41,872 bases of DNA from Candidatus Poribacteria bacterium (lineage in GTDB: Bacteria; Poribacteria; WGA-4E; WGA-3G), in NCBI GenBank assembly GCA_022394755.1, contig JAGFCA010000086.1, forward strand, positions 1-41,872, written 5' to 3'. A model generated the notes under the pieces. The model was given only the letters and a program-made list of their open reading frames with translations. It did no database searches and had not been told where the DNA came from. Numbering within the stretch: the stretch's first letter is position 1; every line of letters starts with the position of its first letter. Made by a program: the position numbers and the translations under genes. Below, in pieces: positions 9,082 through 19,273 of this stretch.

Positions 9082-10191
9082 ATGTTGCCACGTATTGGTA
9101 TAACTATGGGAGATGCTGCAGGCATTGGTCCAGAAGTTATAGTAAAAGCCCTTTCAAATAGTATTACATACCAAATCTGCCAACCAATTGTTATTGGAAG
9201 TGCATCCATACTTCAGGATGTTCAGAATTTCCTATCATCCAATGGAATCATTACTGAAGATGGACGACCTTTTCCAGTAATAAATCCAGTACACTCATTG
9301 AAACAGTATAAGTCTACCTATGGTAGAATTGACATACTTGATATCTGTACATTACAGCCAGAAGATTTTACCTATGGTACGATAAATCCACAAACAGGTA
9401 AGGTATCAGTTGAAGTAATTGAAAAAGCAGTAAAACTTGCATTGGATGGAGAATTGGATGGTATCGTAACCGCTCCAATTTGTAAGGCTGCAATTCAACA
9501 ATGTGGTTCAACATTTCCTGGACATACAGAGATGTTGGCAAGTTTGACGCATTCGGAAAAAACTGTGATGATGTTAAAAACTTGGAACATAGAACAGAAA
9601 GATGAGAACAATTTAAATAAAAAAAGAAAAAAAGTGAAGAATTATTCAACTTTCTCATCTAATAGTATTGAGGACTTAACTGTTACTTTTGTAACTAACC
9701 ATATTCCTATTTCAAAAATTACACAAAACCTATCAATTGATAGGATCACTGATGTAATACAACTTACATACGAAACACTTATGGGATTTGGAATTGAATC
9801 TCCTCGAATAGTAGTAGCAGGGTTAAATCCACACTCAGGAGAAAAGGGTATGTTCGGTAAAGAAGAAGAGGAATATATTATCCCCGCAATTCAACGTGTA
9901 CAGTCTGAAGAACTTGATGTTATCGGTCCACTCCCTGCAGACACACTCTTCAAAAGAGCAATTCAAGGAGAATGGGATGCAGTTGTGGCAATGTATCACG
10001 ACCAAGGAAATATTCCCATTAAAATGATTGGATTTGGTAATATTGTCAATATCACATTAGGATTGCCAATCATCAGAACTAGTGTTGATCACGGAACAGC
10101 TTTTGATATAGCAGGACAGGGAATAGCAAGCGAAACAAGCCTAATTTCTGCCTTATCAGCAGCAGCACACTTAGCGAAGAAAAAAATATGA
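9082..10191 (+). CDS. pdxA: 4-hydroxythreonine-4-phosphate dehydrogenase
   Basis: 369 residues; PdxA is usually about 330. Family motifs: ITMGDAAGIGPEV at the N-terminus, CKAAI with FPGHTEML (metal-binding His), VTNHIPIS (second His) and MYHDQGNIPIKM (third His). The enzyme oxidises 4-phosphohydroxy-L-threonine in DXP-dependent pyridoxal-phosphate synthesis. An insertion of roughly 25-30 residues (about 173-200, lysine- and asparagine-rich, containing NKKRKKVKN) separates MMLKTW from the strand leading to the second His. Its DNA holds A-runs near 9617-9634. No clear ribosome binding site was seen. The TGA stop overlaps the ATG of the next gene (ATGA), suggesting translational coupling. Confidence 0.95.
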   Translation: MLPRIGITMGDAAGIGPEVIVKALSNSITYQICQPIVIGSASILQDVQNFLSSNGIITEDGRPFPVINPVHSLKQYKSTYGRIDILDICTLQPEDFTYGTINPQTGKVSVEVIEKAVKLALDGELDGIVTAPICKAAIQQCGSTFPGHTEMLASLTHSEKTVMMLKTWNIEQKDENNLNKKRKKVKNYSTFSSNSIEDLTVTFVTNHIPISKITQNLSIDRITDVIQLTYETLMGFGIESPRIVVAGLNPHSGEKGMFGKEEEEYIIPAIQRVQSEELDVIGPLPADTLFKRAIQGEWDAVVAMYHDQGNIPIKMIGFGNIVNITLGLPIIRTSVDHGTAFDIAGQGIASETSLISALSAAAHLAKKKI

Positions 10192-13100
10192 ATAAAAATA
10201 TAAGCATTTCTATATTAATATCATGTATTGGGTTGTTATTTATTGTAACTGAATTTGGTAATATCGGGGTATGCGAGTCCAATATAAATACCTTACAAAA
10301 TACTAATTCACTGGTACAAGACACGGACTTACTAAGTATAGTAAAATCAGATTCCAGTTTTCTTATCTTACAGTTCAAATTACCTGAAATTGAAATAAAA
10401 GAGATACAACAAAATGGGGAATCCGTTACGCATGTTTGGTTTGATGGCGCGGACTGGACATTAGATAATGGAAAACCGAAATTACCTGTATACACTGTCC
10501 CAATTGGTCTCCCATCATCAGGTCAATCTTCAACCATCATAGTCAATAAAAATAGAAAATATAAGAAAATTAAACACCCTCTTATCACTCAACGGTTGAT
10601 TGACCCGTTAATTCCACACACTCTACACGACGATTCCTCGACATTACAAGATAATAAAGCCATAGAAAAGAAGAACACAAGCTTGTACCCACAAGAATTA
10701 GTTGAAGTAATTCCTGCTGGTTTTGTACGTGCTCAACGCGTAGGTGGTTTACATATTAATCCAATCCAATTTAACAATCTTACAAACCAGCTAATAATTA
10801 CTGATGAGATAACTATCCGTATAGATTTCTATGGAACAACGCCTCCAGTACACAGAACTTTAGCGAATACACTAAGTGATAGTATTGTATATGAGAATCT
10901 ATTCCAGAATATGTTGGTTAATCACAGACAGGCATTCTCATGGCGATTAGGTCAAAATAGGGGACAACGATCATCCATTGGTGCTGCCCCATCTGTAGCC
11001 AAGACACAAAGACGTCGATTTAAAATGTCCATATCCAGAAGTGATATGTTCCGTATTACTTATAGAAACCTAATATCTGGAAATGTGGTACCAGAGGATA
11101 TTGATTTGGATAGTATTTCGGTTGAAACAAATGGCAATCCCCAAGGGTTCTATATTTTTGATAAGAATGAGAATGAAACTTTTGATTCTGATGATATGTT
11201 AGTTTTTTATGCTCGAAGTTTAAGCAATAAATTCACCGATACTAATGTCTATTGGTTCAGTTTCCTACCTAAAGGAGTGGCTGGTGATATAAACAATACT
11301 GAATCTGATAAGACTATTCGTGTTACAACACGATCAGTAGAACCGGAAACTCGAAATGTTACACCACCTACATCATTTTTATCTAAACAAAGATATGAGA
11401 AGGATGTAATACATGATGTCCTCGATGGTGTAAACATCAAATCAGAGCTGGCTGATCACTATTTTTGGACAGGTTTTCGAGGAAGAAATATACCAGAAAG
11501 TCGCAAAAATTTTCCTATTGACTTAGTTCAAGCAGTTCCACGTGAAAATATTGAACGTAATGCAACCGTGCGCGTCAGATTGCAAGGAGCTTCCTATAAA
11601 GGAGCTGCACTACATAGAGCAAAAATACAAATTAATGGAAAAGATCTTGGCGATTTAGAAGAGTGGAGACGACAAGATGCAGTTACAGCTACTCGTGATA
11701 TAGAACAGAAATTTGTTCATCATAATCATACAAATATATTGAGAATTGATTCGATTGATAATAATGGCACTCCCGCTGGCTCCCACGATTTCTATCTTGA
11801 TTGGTATGAAATACAGTACTGGCGTAATTTCAATGCTGAATTAGATCGACTTGAATTTAACTCAAGAACTGATCCCTTTATAGAAGGAGTTATCCACTTT
11901 AGAGTAGGCAATCTATCATCAGATATAATTGATGTTTATAAATTAAATCAGGATGGATTGACTGAAAAGCTTACTAATGGGAATGTAGCACGAGATGGCG
12001 GTAAATATAGGATATTATTCCAAGATGAAGTTAACGAATATACAACTTATTTTACAATCTCAAATAATTCTTATGCAAGTATCGGTAAGTTAACAGAAGT
12101 CCCTCATAGTACTTTACGAAATCCAACGAATCAGGCTGATTATATTGTTATTACACATAAAACCTTTTTGGATAGTGTCAAACCCTTAGTTGACTTCAGG
12201 AGTAAACAAGGTTTAACTGTCAAAGTAGTAGATATTGATGAAATTTATGATGAGTTTAGCGCCGGTCTCTTCTTCCCGGTTGCAATTCAGAGATTCTTAA
12301 AATATACTTATGACACTTGGAAGAAACCTGCTCCTACCTATGTGCTGCTTGTTGGTGATGCACACTACGATTACAAAGGGGTCATCGTACAACGTTATCT
12401 CAACGACCCAAACTTTCATGGGAATTATAATCTCTATCCCATTTTTGTTCCAACCTATCATGCATGGGCACCTGCAAGTGGTGAAACAGCTATGGATCAA
12501 AGGTTTGTTAACGTAAGTGGAAGTGATGCACTCCCTGATATGTTCATTGGAAGATTATCCGTTCAAACAACTAAAGATCTTGATGAAATGATACAAAAAA
12601 TTATAGATTATGAAGAAAATCCAAAGATTGGTCCGTGGCAAGCAACTATCGTTCAAGTTGCAGATGACAATCTTGATAATCCATCTGATGAGATTTTTGA
12701 ATCTTCACGGGATGCTCTTGTTGAAGAGATTATTCCATTTTCATATCATACAAAACAGATCTATTTACGGAAAATTCGCAGTCCGGAAAAGACAAAATCA
12801 CTAATCCTTGATGCTATTGATGAGGGGGCAGTTGTATTAGAATATGCAGGACATGGAGGAATCCATACATGGGCAGATGAGTCTATCTTACACATTAAGG
12901 ATACAGAAAATCTAAGGAACAAATATCTACCATTCATAATTACCACAACTTGTCTTAATGGTGAATTTGACAAACCTCAACAATTTGGATCGCATTCTCT
13001 CAGTGAACAGTTCTTATTAGGCAAATATGGAGCTATCGGTTCACTTTCTGCTACCAGGTTAACATACGCTGAAGCTAATAGACAATTTGATCGTGATCTA

Positions 13101-16100
13101 TTTATTTCCATGTTTCAAAGAACACCTCTTGACACTAAAAATGGTGGACAGTTAAAGATACCACAGAACCCTACACTTGGCAAAGTAATTACCGATGCCA
13201 AAATCAATTTCATTACACGAACTCGAAATCCACAATGGATTCTTGGGGCAGAACAGTATACGCTCTTTGGTGATCCTGCCACTCGACTTGCTCTACCCAA
13301 ACTTGATATTAGGGTTGAATTAGAAGATCTTGTTTTGAATGATAGTAAGAAGATTGTCATTAAGAATAATGATGTTGGTAGACTTGATACAGAAAATACA
13401 TGGTGGAGAATAGAAGACTTTAGTACAGAGAATCTGCTTGCTACTGCCATCTTCCACAATCACTTTGACGATATACAAGGTAATGAAATTTTCCAACGTA
13501 TAAAAAATAGAGTTTGGAAAGGGGAATATGGAACGATACGTATAAATATACCTAAAGCTGCTGTTCCGGGTAGAGGTGTTGTTCAACTACTTGCTTATGA
13601 TGACACCCGTATGGCGATAGGGGGTGCTGAATATTGGGTAAAAACACCTATTATCTCCAAGATCGTTGAAGACATAGATACTACAGATACACATACTCTT
13701 TCTCTACATGTACTCGTTGTAGATGATGTGCCTGATGGAAAAGGTATAAATAATATACATGTAGTTTGGGATGATACTGTTGAGTATAAAGATAGGACAA
13801 TCATCATGGAAAGGACTAATCCTCCGCCCGGTCAGGAAACTCCAACTGGTGGAAAATGGTTTAAACTACAATCTAATATTCCTTTACCACATGGTGGAAA
13901 GACAATCCGATACCTCATTCGTGTAACTGACAATACCGGTTTGGTTGTTAGACATCCTGAAAAGAATGTACGAAAGTCTGTAAATGTACCTGAAGGTCCA
14001 AACATATATATAGGTACAGATGGATCAAGTATCCCACCAATTAGATATTCTTACGATGATGAAGTTGGAAAGTATGTATTAATTGCTGAACTGCTAAATA
14101 ATGGTGGCAGAACTGTAAATGTAGATATTGACTTAGTGTTTTCCGAAGGTAATCCTGATAAAGAAGGAGATCTGATTGTAGATCCTGATGCTAATATAAT
14201 TGGTGTAGTGACCGTTACCCGATCTGATTGGGAGGATGCTGAAACTGCCTTACAGCATGCTCTCATTAAGCTGTATTTAGATAAAAATCTTGCAACAGGT
14301 TTACATAAAGTTTATGTTTTAGCTGATCCAGAGACCGATTCTGAATCCGAACCAGTCATGAATAACGAGGATGTTGATCAAGATGACAATATTAAACGCT
14401 ATAAAGGAAACATAGCAGAACCGAATGATTATGACAATAAGAAATCTGTTTCATTTATTGTGAATGAATTCTTCTATGAACCGAATAAACCCCTATCTGC
14501 TTTTAGTTTGGATAGAGTATTTGATCTTGATATACCGGATTCCGTTGGTAAGTTTGATAGTAATCGTATCGCACTATCGGTATCTTCGAGTGCACCATAT
14601 ACCCTTACACAACCAGAAATGAAATTCGCTCCAATTCCTCGTGTTGCTGCGCTCCGTCGTGGTTTATTACGGACAGGTGAGGATCGGTCACAACAATATG
14701 AAGTTTCATTTCGTGCTTCAGATGTAAAATTGGATAAACCTATTACACTAAAGTTACGATTTGACATTAGTGGTATAGAAGATGTCGTTAGGGAAAATAC
14801 ACCATGGAAAGAAGGGAGCAAGTTCTATAATGAAGCCTTAATTCAAGAAGCAGAAAAACTCGGTATTTATACATGGCAGCCAACATACGAAAAATGGAAA
14901 CGGCTTCCATCACAAGTCAGTTATGTTTCTGGTACGAATAAACCTAATCCTGAGGATGAAGGACCACTGTTTAAACTTGACAGTTATATAACACCTGTCC
15001 AAACCGAAAACGCTAATAAACAGCCTCTTCTCCGCGAGAATATCAAAATTAATTCAGATTTAACACCTGCGGCAACCTGGGTGATTATGTTTATGGATTC
15101 TAACCAATATGAAGTTTATCGAAAAGACAAACATCTAATTCTTGTACATAAACTGGATAAAATTGGATACCTTGATATTCCATACAGAGAGGAAACTTAT
15201 GGAATTGAGTTTCTGATTCCAAGTAAATGGAATTTGACTCCGGATATTGATCCTAATACACCGATCGTACCATTTGAATTTGGGGATATCCTCATTTTTG
15301 TAACTGATCACTCAGGGGAAGGGGGTGTCATATTAAGAGATACTCGAAATCAGAATGTAGGTAATGGAACTGCAGTTATAACACCACGACTCAATCCAAA
15401 AGAAGAATTTGAAATTGGGGATTGGTTTCTATTCTTCACATCACGTGAATATTATGAGATTAGAGACAAAACAGGATCACCAATCATATTACCTAATGAC
15501 GAGAAAGCTGAAGGAAGAATAAATGAAACCTTGTATCTCAGTCATCTCGGTATGGAAATAAATGTAACATCAAGCTCTGTTCCTTTCACTTTTGGTGATA
15601 AAATCAAATTCAGTAGTGCTTGGGTAGGAACAATTACCGCAGAAACTACAGAGCTCAACCCATTCACACTTATCAGTAATGAAGACACTACGCCACCAAA
15701 ATTTAATCTTTGGGTTGATGGTCTTGAAGCACAAGTCGGTAGTGTCATCGCTCCACGTCCTCTCATCTCTATCTTACTTGAAGATGTCAGTGGAATAGAT
15801 CTTGATAAACTGGTCATCCGAAGAGGAGACAACGGAAAACCACTTCAACCGATCACTGATCATAAATTAAGAAATCCCAAAAACGTCCACACTATTCCAA
15901 TAGATTATAAACCGATTCTGTTTCCAGGTGAATATGCTTTTGAGATCGAAGCTTACGACTATAACGGAATCCCTATTGGTGGAGACGAAGGGAAGGTGGT
16001 TACACGGTTCACTGTTGTTGATTTTCCAGATATTGAACCTCCTGTAATTGAAGTACTCGTTAATGAACAAGAACTATCGGTTCAGGAAGTTTTACAGGAT

Positions 16101-16715
16101 TCGATTACAGATGGGAACATGGATGATAGTGTTCGTATTTCTCAGCAACCGAACTGCAAAATACTAATCACAGACGATATTGCTCTTGATGATACTCTTT
16201 TTAGTATTAGTTTTAATAGGGTTACACTTGATGATACTACCCGTCGTTATCGTGAATTTGATAGTGCCACTTGGGTATTTGATGAGGAAAACCCCATTAA
16301 TGCAAACTTCAGTTTCGCTCCTGACTTAGAAAATGGCACATATAGACTACAAGTGTCTGCTACAGACACAAGTGAAAATACAACTGAAATTGAAACTTTC
16401 TTCACTCTTGATGAGGCTGTAACTTTGAGTGAAGTTTTTAATGTCCCCAATCCAATTGAAAAAGGTAAGACGTTCTTTACATATCAGTTGGCACAACCTT
16501 CTGATGCTGTAACTATTAAAATATATACTGTGAATGGAAGACTCATCCGTACTATTGAAGATGGAAGTGCAGCCAGAGGGGCAAATGAGACTTTTTGGGA
16601 TGGTAGGGATCAGATAGGTATTAAATGTGCCAACGGGGTATATTTATATCGTGTGATCGCACACACTGGGGATGAGAAAGTAGAAAAAATTGGAAAACTT
16701 GCAATCTTACGATAA
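10188..16715 (+). CDS. Giant secreted gingipain-type (C25) cysteine protease with FlgD-like C-terminus
   Basis: 2175 residues. A signal peptide or anchor (about 5-29) is followed by a gingipain propeptide-like region (WFDGADWTLDNGKPKLPVY at 83-101). The C25 catalytic domain spans about 649-1035, with His889 in EYAGHGG and Cys922 in ITTTCLNGE as the expected dyad, ending GDPATRLALP. Beyond it lie several beta-rich regions, including a CARDB-like segment near 1296 (LLNNGGRTVNVDIDL), and a FlgD-type Ig domain (about 2084-2175: IKIYTVNGRLIRTI, GVYLYRVIA). That last domain resembles the C-terminal secretion or attachment modules of type IX-secreted proteins. It may be a PorU-like sortase relative, but the length and tail favour a secreted protease. 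Its start overlaps pdxA; the metabolic link, if any, is unclear. Confidence 0.88.
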   Translation: MNKNISISILISCIGLLFIVTEFGNIGVCESNINTLQNTNSLVQDTDLLSIVKSDSSFLILQFKLPEIEIKEIQQNGESVTHVWFDGADWTLDNGKPKLPVYTVPIGLPSSGQSSTIIVNKNRKYKKIKHPLITQRLIDPLIPHTLHDDSSTLQDNKAIEKKNTSLYPQELVEVIPAGFVRAQRVGGLHINPIQFNNLTNQLIITDEITIRIDFYGTTPPVHRTLANTLSDSIVYENLFQNMLVNHRQAFSWRLGQNRGQRSSIGAAPSVAKTQRRRFKMSISRSDMFRITYRNLISGNVVPEDIDLDSISVETNGNPQGFYIFDKNENETFDSDDMLVFYARSLSNKFTDTNVYWFSFLPKGVAGDINNTESDKTIRVTTRSVEPETRNVTPPTSFLSKQRYEKDVIHDVLDGVNIKSELADHYFWTGFRGRNIPESRKNFPIDLVQAVPRENIERNATVRVRLQGASYKGAALHRAKIQINGKDLGDLEEWRRQDAVTATRDIEQKFVHHNHTNILRIDSIDNNGTPAGSHDFYLDWYEIQYWRNFNAELDRLEFNSRTDPFIEGVIHFRVGNLSSDIIDVYKLNQDGLTEKLTNGNVARDGGKYRILFQDEVNEYTTYFTISNNSYASIGKLTEVPHSTLRNPTNQADYIVITHKTFLDSVKPLVDFRSKQGLTVKVVDIDEIYDEFSAGLFFPVAIQRFLKYTYDTWKKPAPTYVLLVGDAHYDYKGVIVQRYLNDPNFHGNYNLYPIFVPTYHAWAPASGETAMDQRFVNVSGSDALPDMFIGRLSVQTTKDLDEMIQKIIDYEENPKIGPWQATIVQVADDNLDNPSDEIFESSRDALVEEIIPFSYHTKQIYLRKIRSPEKTKSLILDAIDEGAVVLEYAGHGGIHTWADESILHIKDTENLRNKYLPFIITTTCLNGEFDKPQQFGSHSLSEQFLLGKYGAIGSLSATRLTYAEANRQFDRDLFISMFQRTPLDTKNGGQLKIPQNPTLGKVITDAKINFITRTRNPQWILGAEQYTLFGDPATRLALPKLDIRVELEDLVLNDSKKIVIKNNDVGRLDTENTWWRIEDFSTENLLATAIFHNHFDDIQGNEIFQRIKNRVWKGEYGTIRINIPKAAVPGRGVVQLLAYDDTRMAIGGAEYWVKTPIISKIVEDIDTTDTHTLSLHVLVVDDVPDGKGINNIHVVWDDTVEYKDRTIIMERTNPPPGQETPTGGKWFKLQSNIPLPHGGKTIRYLIRVTDNTGLVVRHPEKNVRKSVNVPEGPNIYIGTDGSSIPPIRYSYDDEVGKYVLIAELLNNGGRTVNVDIDLVFSEGNPDKEGDLIVDPDANIIGVVTVTRSDWEDAETALQHALIKLYLDKNLATGLHKVYVLADPETDSESEPVMNNEDVDQDDNIKRYKGNIAEPNDYDNKKSVSFIVNEFFYEPNKPLSAFSLDRVFDLDIPDSVGKFDSNRIALSVSSSAPYTLTQPEMKFAPIPRVAALRRGLLRTGEDRSQQYEVSFRASDVKLDKPITLKLRFDISGIEDVVRENTPWKEGSKFYNEALIQEAEKLGIYTWQPTYEKWKRLPSQVSYVSGTNKPNPEDEGPLFKLDSYITPVQTENANKQPLLRENIKINSDLTPAATWVIMFMDSNQYEVYRKDKHLILVHKLDKIGYLDIPYREETYGIEFLIPSKWNLTPDIDPNTPIVPFEFGDILIFVTDHSGEGGVILRDTRNQNVGNGTAVITPRLNPKEEFEIGDWFLFFTSREYYEIRDKTGSPIILPNDEKAEGRINETLYLSHLGMEINVTSSSVPFTFGDKIKFSSAWVGTITAETTELNPFTLISNEDTTPPKFNLWVDGLEAQVGSVIAPRPLISILLEDVSGIDLDKLVIRRGDNGKPLQPITDHKLRNPKNVHTIPIDYKPILFPGEYAFEIEAYDYNGIPIGGDEGKVVTRFTVVDFPDIEPPVIEVLVNEQELSVQEVLQDSITDGNMDDSVRISQQPNCKILITDDIALDDTLFSISFNRVTLDDTTRRYREFDSATWVFDEENPINANFSFAPDLENGTYRLQVSATDTSENTTEIETFFTLDEAVTLSEVFNVPNPIEKGKTFFTYQLAQPSDAVTIKIYTVNGRLIRTIEDGSAARGANETFWDGRDQIGIKCANGVYLYRVIAHTGDEKVEKIGKLAILR

Positions 16716-16736
16716 AACAATCAGTCTTTCAAAGAA

Positions 16737-17066
16737 TTATTGCATAGGAGAATAATCTGTTGGTTCAATGATTTTACTACTTGCTACATTCACCAATGGT
16801 CCACCAACTTCTGTAAGTCGTTTAGCTTTTTGCCACTCTGGGTCTGCTATGAATGCATCCCACGCGCGTTGGTAATGTCCTAAATCATCAAATGCAAGCA
16901 GATAGATCAATTCTGTTGTTGTTGCCTCCCCAATAGCTGTCTCCCAAAAACCTATTACCTTCATACCATGTTTTTCAAATAATGGTATTGTAATATTAGC
17001 AAACCTGTCATTCAAATTCTTCATCTTTCCCGGTACTACTTGGTATGTACGTAGTTCATATATCAT
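16737..17066 (-). CDS. NIPSNAP-family protein
   Basis: 109 residues with the NIPSNAP signature: MIYELRTYQVVPGKM at the start, GFWETAIG in the middle and WQKAKRL near the end. It adopts a dimeric ferredoxin-like alpha/beta-barrel fold; biochemical function in bacteria is mostly unknown. I place the start at the ATG ending at 17066 rather than seven codons upstream, because a near-perfect AAAGGAGGTGA (about 17072-17082) sits at the right distance. It is the last gene of a minus-strand block with an RraA-like protein and purE, and converges with the C25 protease with only 21 bases between stops. Confidence 0.85.
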   Translation of the reverse strand: MIYELRTYQVVPGKMKNLNDRFANITIPLFEKHGMKVIGFWETAIGEATTTELIYLLAFDDLGHYQRAWDAFIADPEWQKAKRLTEVGGPLVNVASSKIIEPTDYSPMQ

Positions 17067-17145
17067 AAAATTCACCTCCTTTGTCATTCACTGTTCTAAT
17101 TTTTTCTACTTTCATTTCAATTGGAATGTGTTAGAGTGCTTGAAT

Positions 17146-17829
17146 CTATAAAATACCGAATTCGTCGTATACCTGTCTTAACGTGGCACCATCTAAAAGC
17201 GAATCCCGTGTTCGGTTTTCACCCTTTACTTTCTCTAAAGCAGCTTCAATAACCTGATTTTCGACTGACTGTGGAATTATCACAACACCATCTGCATCTC
17301 CGAATACAATATCACCAGGATTAACAGTTACACCACCACATTCTATTGGAACATTATAGGCAACGACTTCACCCCTACCATTGGAATCAACCGGTGAAAT
17401 GCCAGTTGTGAATATCGGGAACCCCATATCCATAATTGCACGGACATCACGTATGAAACCTTCAATAATAGCACCACGCGCACCACGTACCCGCGCTGCA
17501 GTTGACAGAAGTTCACCCCAAAAACATATACGGGTGCTTCCATTTGTCGAACAGATTAACACATCATTCTGTTTTAAACTATCAACTGCAGCGATTTCCT
17601 CTTGGTATGGGTGTTCTGGAATTTCAAAGGTTTCAAGACACAATACTGGTAATGCTCTTCCCACAACAACTGTTGTTGGAAGGAGCGGTCGTATCTTATG
17701 ACAAAGTGCCTGATTGCGATAACCATGTGCATCTAAGGCATCCGATACAACTGCGACATATAGTTCTTCAGACATTATGTCGAAGAGTTCAGTATCATTT
17801 TCCCATTCTCTCTTCTCTTCGGTTTCCAT
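17146..17829 (-). CDS. RraA-family protein (HMG/CHA-aldolase-like)
   Basis: 227 residues of the RraA/demethylmenaquinone-methyltransferase-like fold. Motifs: VVSDALDAHGY near residue 28, ARGAIIEGFIRDV (the substrate and metal loop with the Arg-Asp pair) and the C-terminal GDADGVVIIP. Members include pyruvate-type aldolases acting on 4-hydroxy-4-methyl-2-oxoglutarate as well as the RNase E regulator. With a YjhG-type dehydratase 2 kb away on the same strand, an aldolase or sugar-acid role is more likely than RNase E control, but this is inference. AAGGAAA precedes the ATG. It lies 15 bases downstream of purE. Confidence 0.85.
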   Translation of the reverse strand: METEEKREWENDTELFDIMSEELYVAVVSDALDAHGYRNQALCHKIRPLLPTTVVVGRALPVLCLETFEIPEHPYQEEIAAVDSLKQNDVLICSTNGSTRICFWGELLSTAARVRGARGAIIEGFIRDVRAIMDMGFPIFTTGISPVDSNGRGEVVAYNVPIECGGVTVNPGDIVFGDADGVVIIPQSVENQVIEAALEKVKGENRTRDSLLDGATLRQVYDEFGIL

Positions 17830-17844
17830 AGTATTTCCTTGGAA

Positions 17845-18372
17845 TCAATAATTTTCGTAGCCAACTTCTTTAAGTCGTGCTGCTTTCTCAGCAACACCAT
17901 CACTCATCTTTTTCTTATATGCCTGTAGTTTTTCATCTAATTCAGGATATGCAAGAGCTAAGAGTTGGACCGCAAAAATTCCAGCATTCCTTGCTCCACC
18001 TGAACCTATTGCCATTGTCCCAACCGGGATTCCAGGTGGCATCTGAACTGTGGCATATAGTGCATCAACACCATTGAGTGGTCCACCATCTATTGGCACA
18101 CCAATTACGGGTAATGTTGTGTGGGCTGCAATAACCCCTGCTAAGTGTGCTGCACGTCCAGCACCAGCAATGATGACCTTACCTCCTTCATCCTTTATCT
18201 TCTCTGTCCAAGCCATCGTACGTTCAGGTGAACGATGTGCTGAAGATACTGTAATTTCAAACGGAATTTCAAACTCTTCCAAAACCTTGGCAGCTTCAGA
18301 CATCTTTTCTAAATCTGAATCACTACCCATAACGATCCCAACAAGCGGTGTTTTCTGATCTGTAACTGACAT
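17845..18372 (-). CDS. purE: N5-carboxyaminoimidazole ribonucleotide mutase
   Basis: About 175 residues. Class I PurE features: GIVMGSDSDLEKM at the N-terminus, SAHRSPERT (the catalytic His and substrate phosphate loop), AGAGRAAHLAGV and GVPIDGGPLNGVDAL. It rearranges N5-CAIR to CAIR in purine synthesis. The ATG at 18372 is preferred over an in-frame TTG six codons upstream, since TGAGG lies 12 bases before the ATG and nothing precedes the TTG. The partner purK is not adjacent. It is followed closely by the RraA-like gene. Confidence 0.95.
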   Translation of the reverse strand: MSVTDQKTPLVGIVMGSDSDLEKMSEAAKVLEEFEIPFEITVSSAHRSPERTMAWTEKIKDEGGKVIIAGAGRAAHLAGVIAAHTTLPVIGVPIDGGPLNGVDALYATVQMPPGIPVGTMAIGSGGARNAGIFAVQLLALAYPELDEKLQAYKKKMSDGVAEKAARLKEVGYENY

Positions 18373-18467
18373 AACTATATTATACCTCAACTAATAAATG
18401 TAAAACACTGAATAAACATTTTATTCAGAAAGATATCTTGTAAAACGAATTCAATAGGATTTATTCC

Positions 18468-19259
18468 CTATGGATAAATTATATGTGAATTTCTTTCAAT
18501 TATCAACGGTTCTGGACCCCCAGAAGGGAAATTTGATGCCCACTCCAGTGGATCATAATCCCTCTTTACAAAGCATGCACGATGGACTGGTACAGCGTGT
18601 TTTAAACCTATACGCGTTGCCATTTTCACACATCCCTCAAAAAATGGAAACTCACCTTCTGATGGATGGTTAGTTAAAAAACCTATGTCAGGATTAAAAG
18701 CTGCAATAGGAGAGACCAACTCATCATGATCTGCAAAATTGTTTATCGGATCTCCACTGGCATAAACCGTAACATCATCTATATTTATGACGTACCCTAA
18801 GTGTGTAACATCAGGTGGACCTATTCCAGCAGCTGGATCACCTGTAGGTGGTTTTGCATAAACTGCATGAACTGTCATATCATTCATCTTTGTTGATTCT
18901 CCAGCTGCAATCACTGATACATTTTCTGAATCAACTTCTGTATCGGACGCAATCTGGTTTACACTTTCTTCTGGACCAATAAAATGTGTCTTAGATGATG
19001 TATCCCAAATCCGTCGTATTGATTCTGGACATGTATGATCACCGTGTGCATGGGTTAATAACACAAAGTCAGTTGGTAAATCAGATTCATCCAATGGAGA
19101 TTGTGTATGAATGAAATTATCGGATGGACGGTTCAGTGGAAAATAAGGATCAATCAGTACAATTGTTCCTTTTGAATCTTTCAAGGCAAAGCTACTTTGT
19201 TCAAACCAATGTATGGCTACCGAACCTTCAGAAACTTCCAAGTTAACTAATGGATGCAT
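18468..19259 (-). CDS. UlaG-like metallo-beta-lactamase-fold hydrolase
   Basis: 263 residues. The metal motif THAHGDH lies at 69-75 (His70, His72, Asp74, His75), with further ligand candidates in YASGDP and in NHPSEGE. The overall pattern matches UlaG-type (L-ascorbate-6-phosphate lactonase-like) hydrolases rather than glyoxalase II or true lactamases. No signal peptide, so cytoplasmic. A GGAAG site precedes the ATG. It sits between purE and VanZ-like genes on the same strand. A lactonase would fit upstream of the sugar-acid dehydratase encoded nearby, but the substrate is unknown. Confidence 0.8.
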   Translation of the reverse strand: MHPLVNLEVSEGSVAIHWFEQSSFALKDSKGTIVLIDPYFPLNRPSDNFIHTQSPLDESDLPTDFVLLTHAHGDHTCPESIRRIWDTSSKTHFIGPEESVNQIASDTEVDSENVSVIAAGESTKMNDMTVHAVYAKPPTGDPAAGIGPPDVTHLGYVINIDDVTVYASGDPINNFADHDELVSPIAAFNPDIGFLTNHPSEGEFPFFEGCVKMATRIGLKHAVPVHRACFVKRDYDPLEWASNFPSGGPEPLIIERNSHIIYP

Positions 19260-19273
19260 ATTCTTCCTTTTGA

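Noticed and set aside
10079..10495. Antisense 138-residue open frame across the pdxA/C25 junction
   Set aside because: It lies wholly opposite two well-supported genes, without ribosome binding site or motif.
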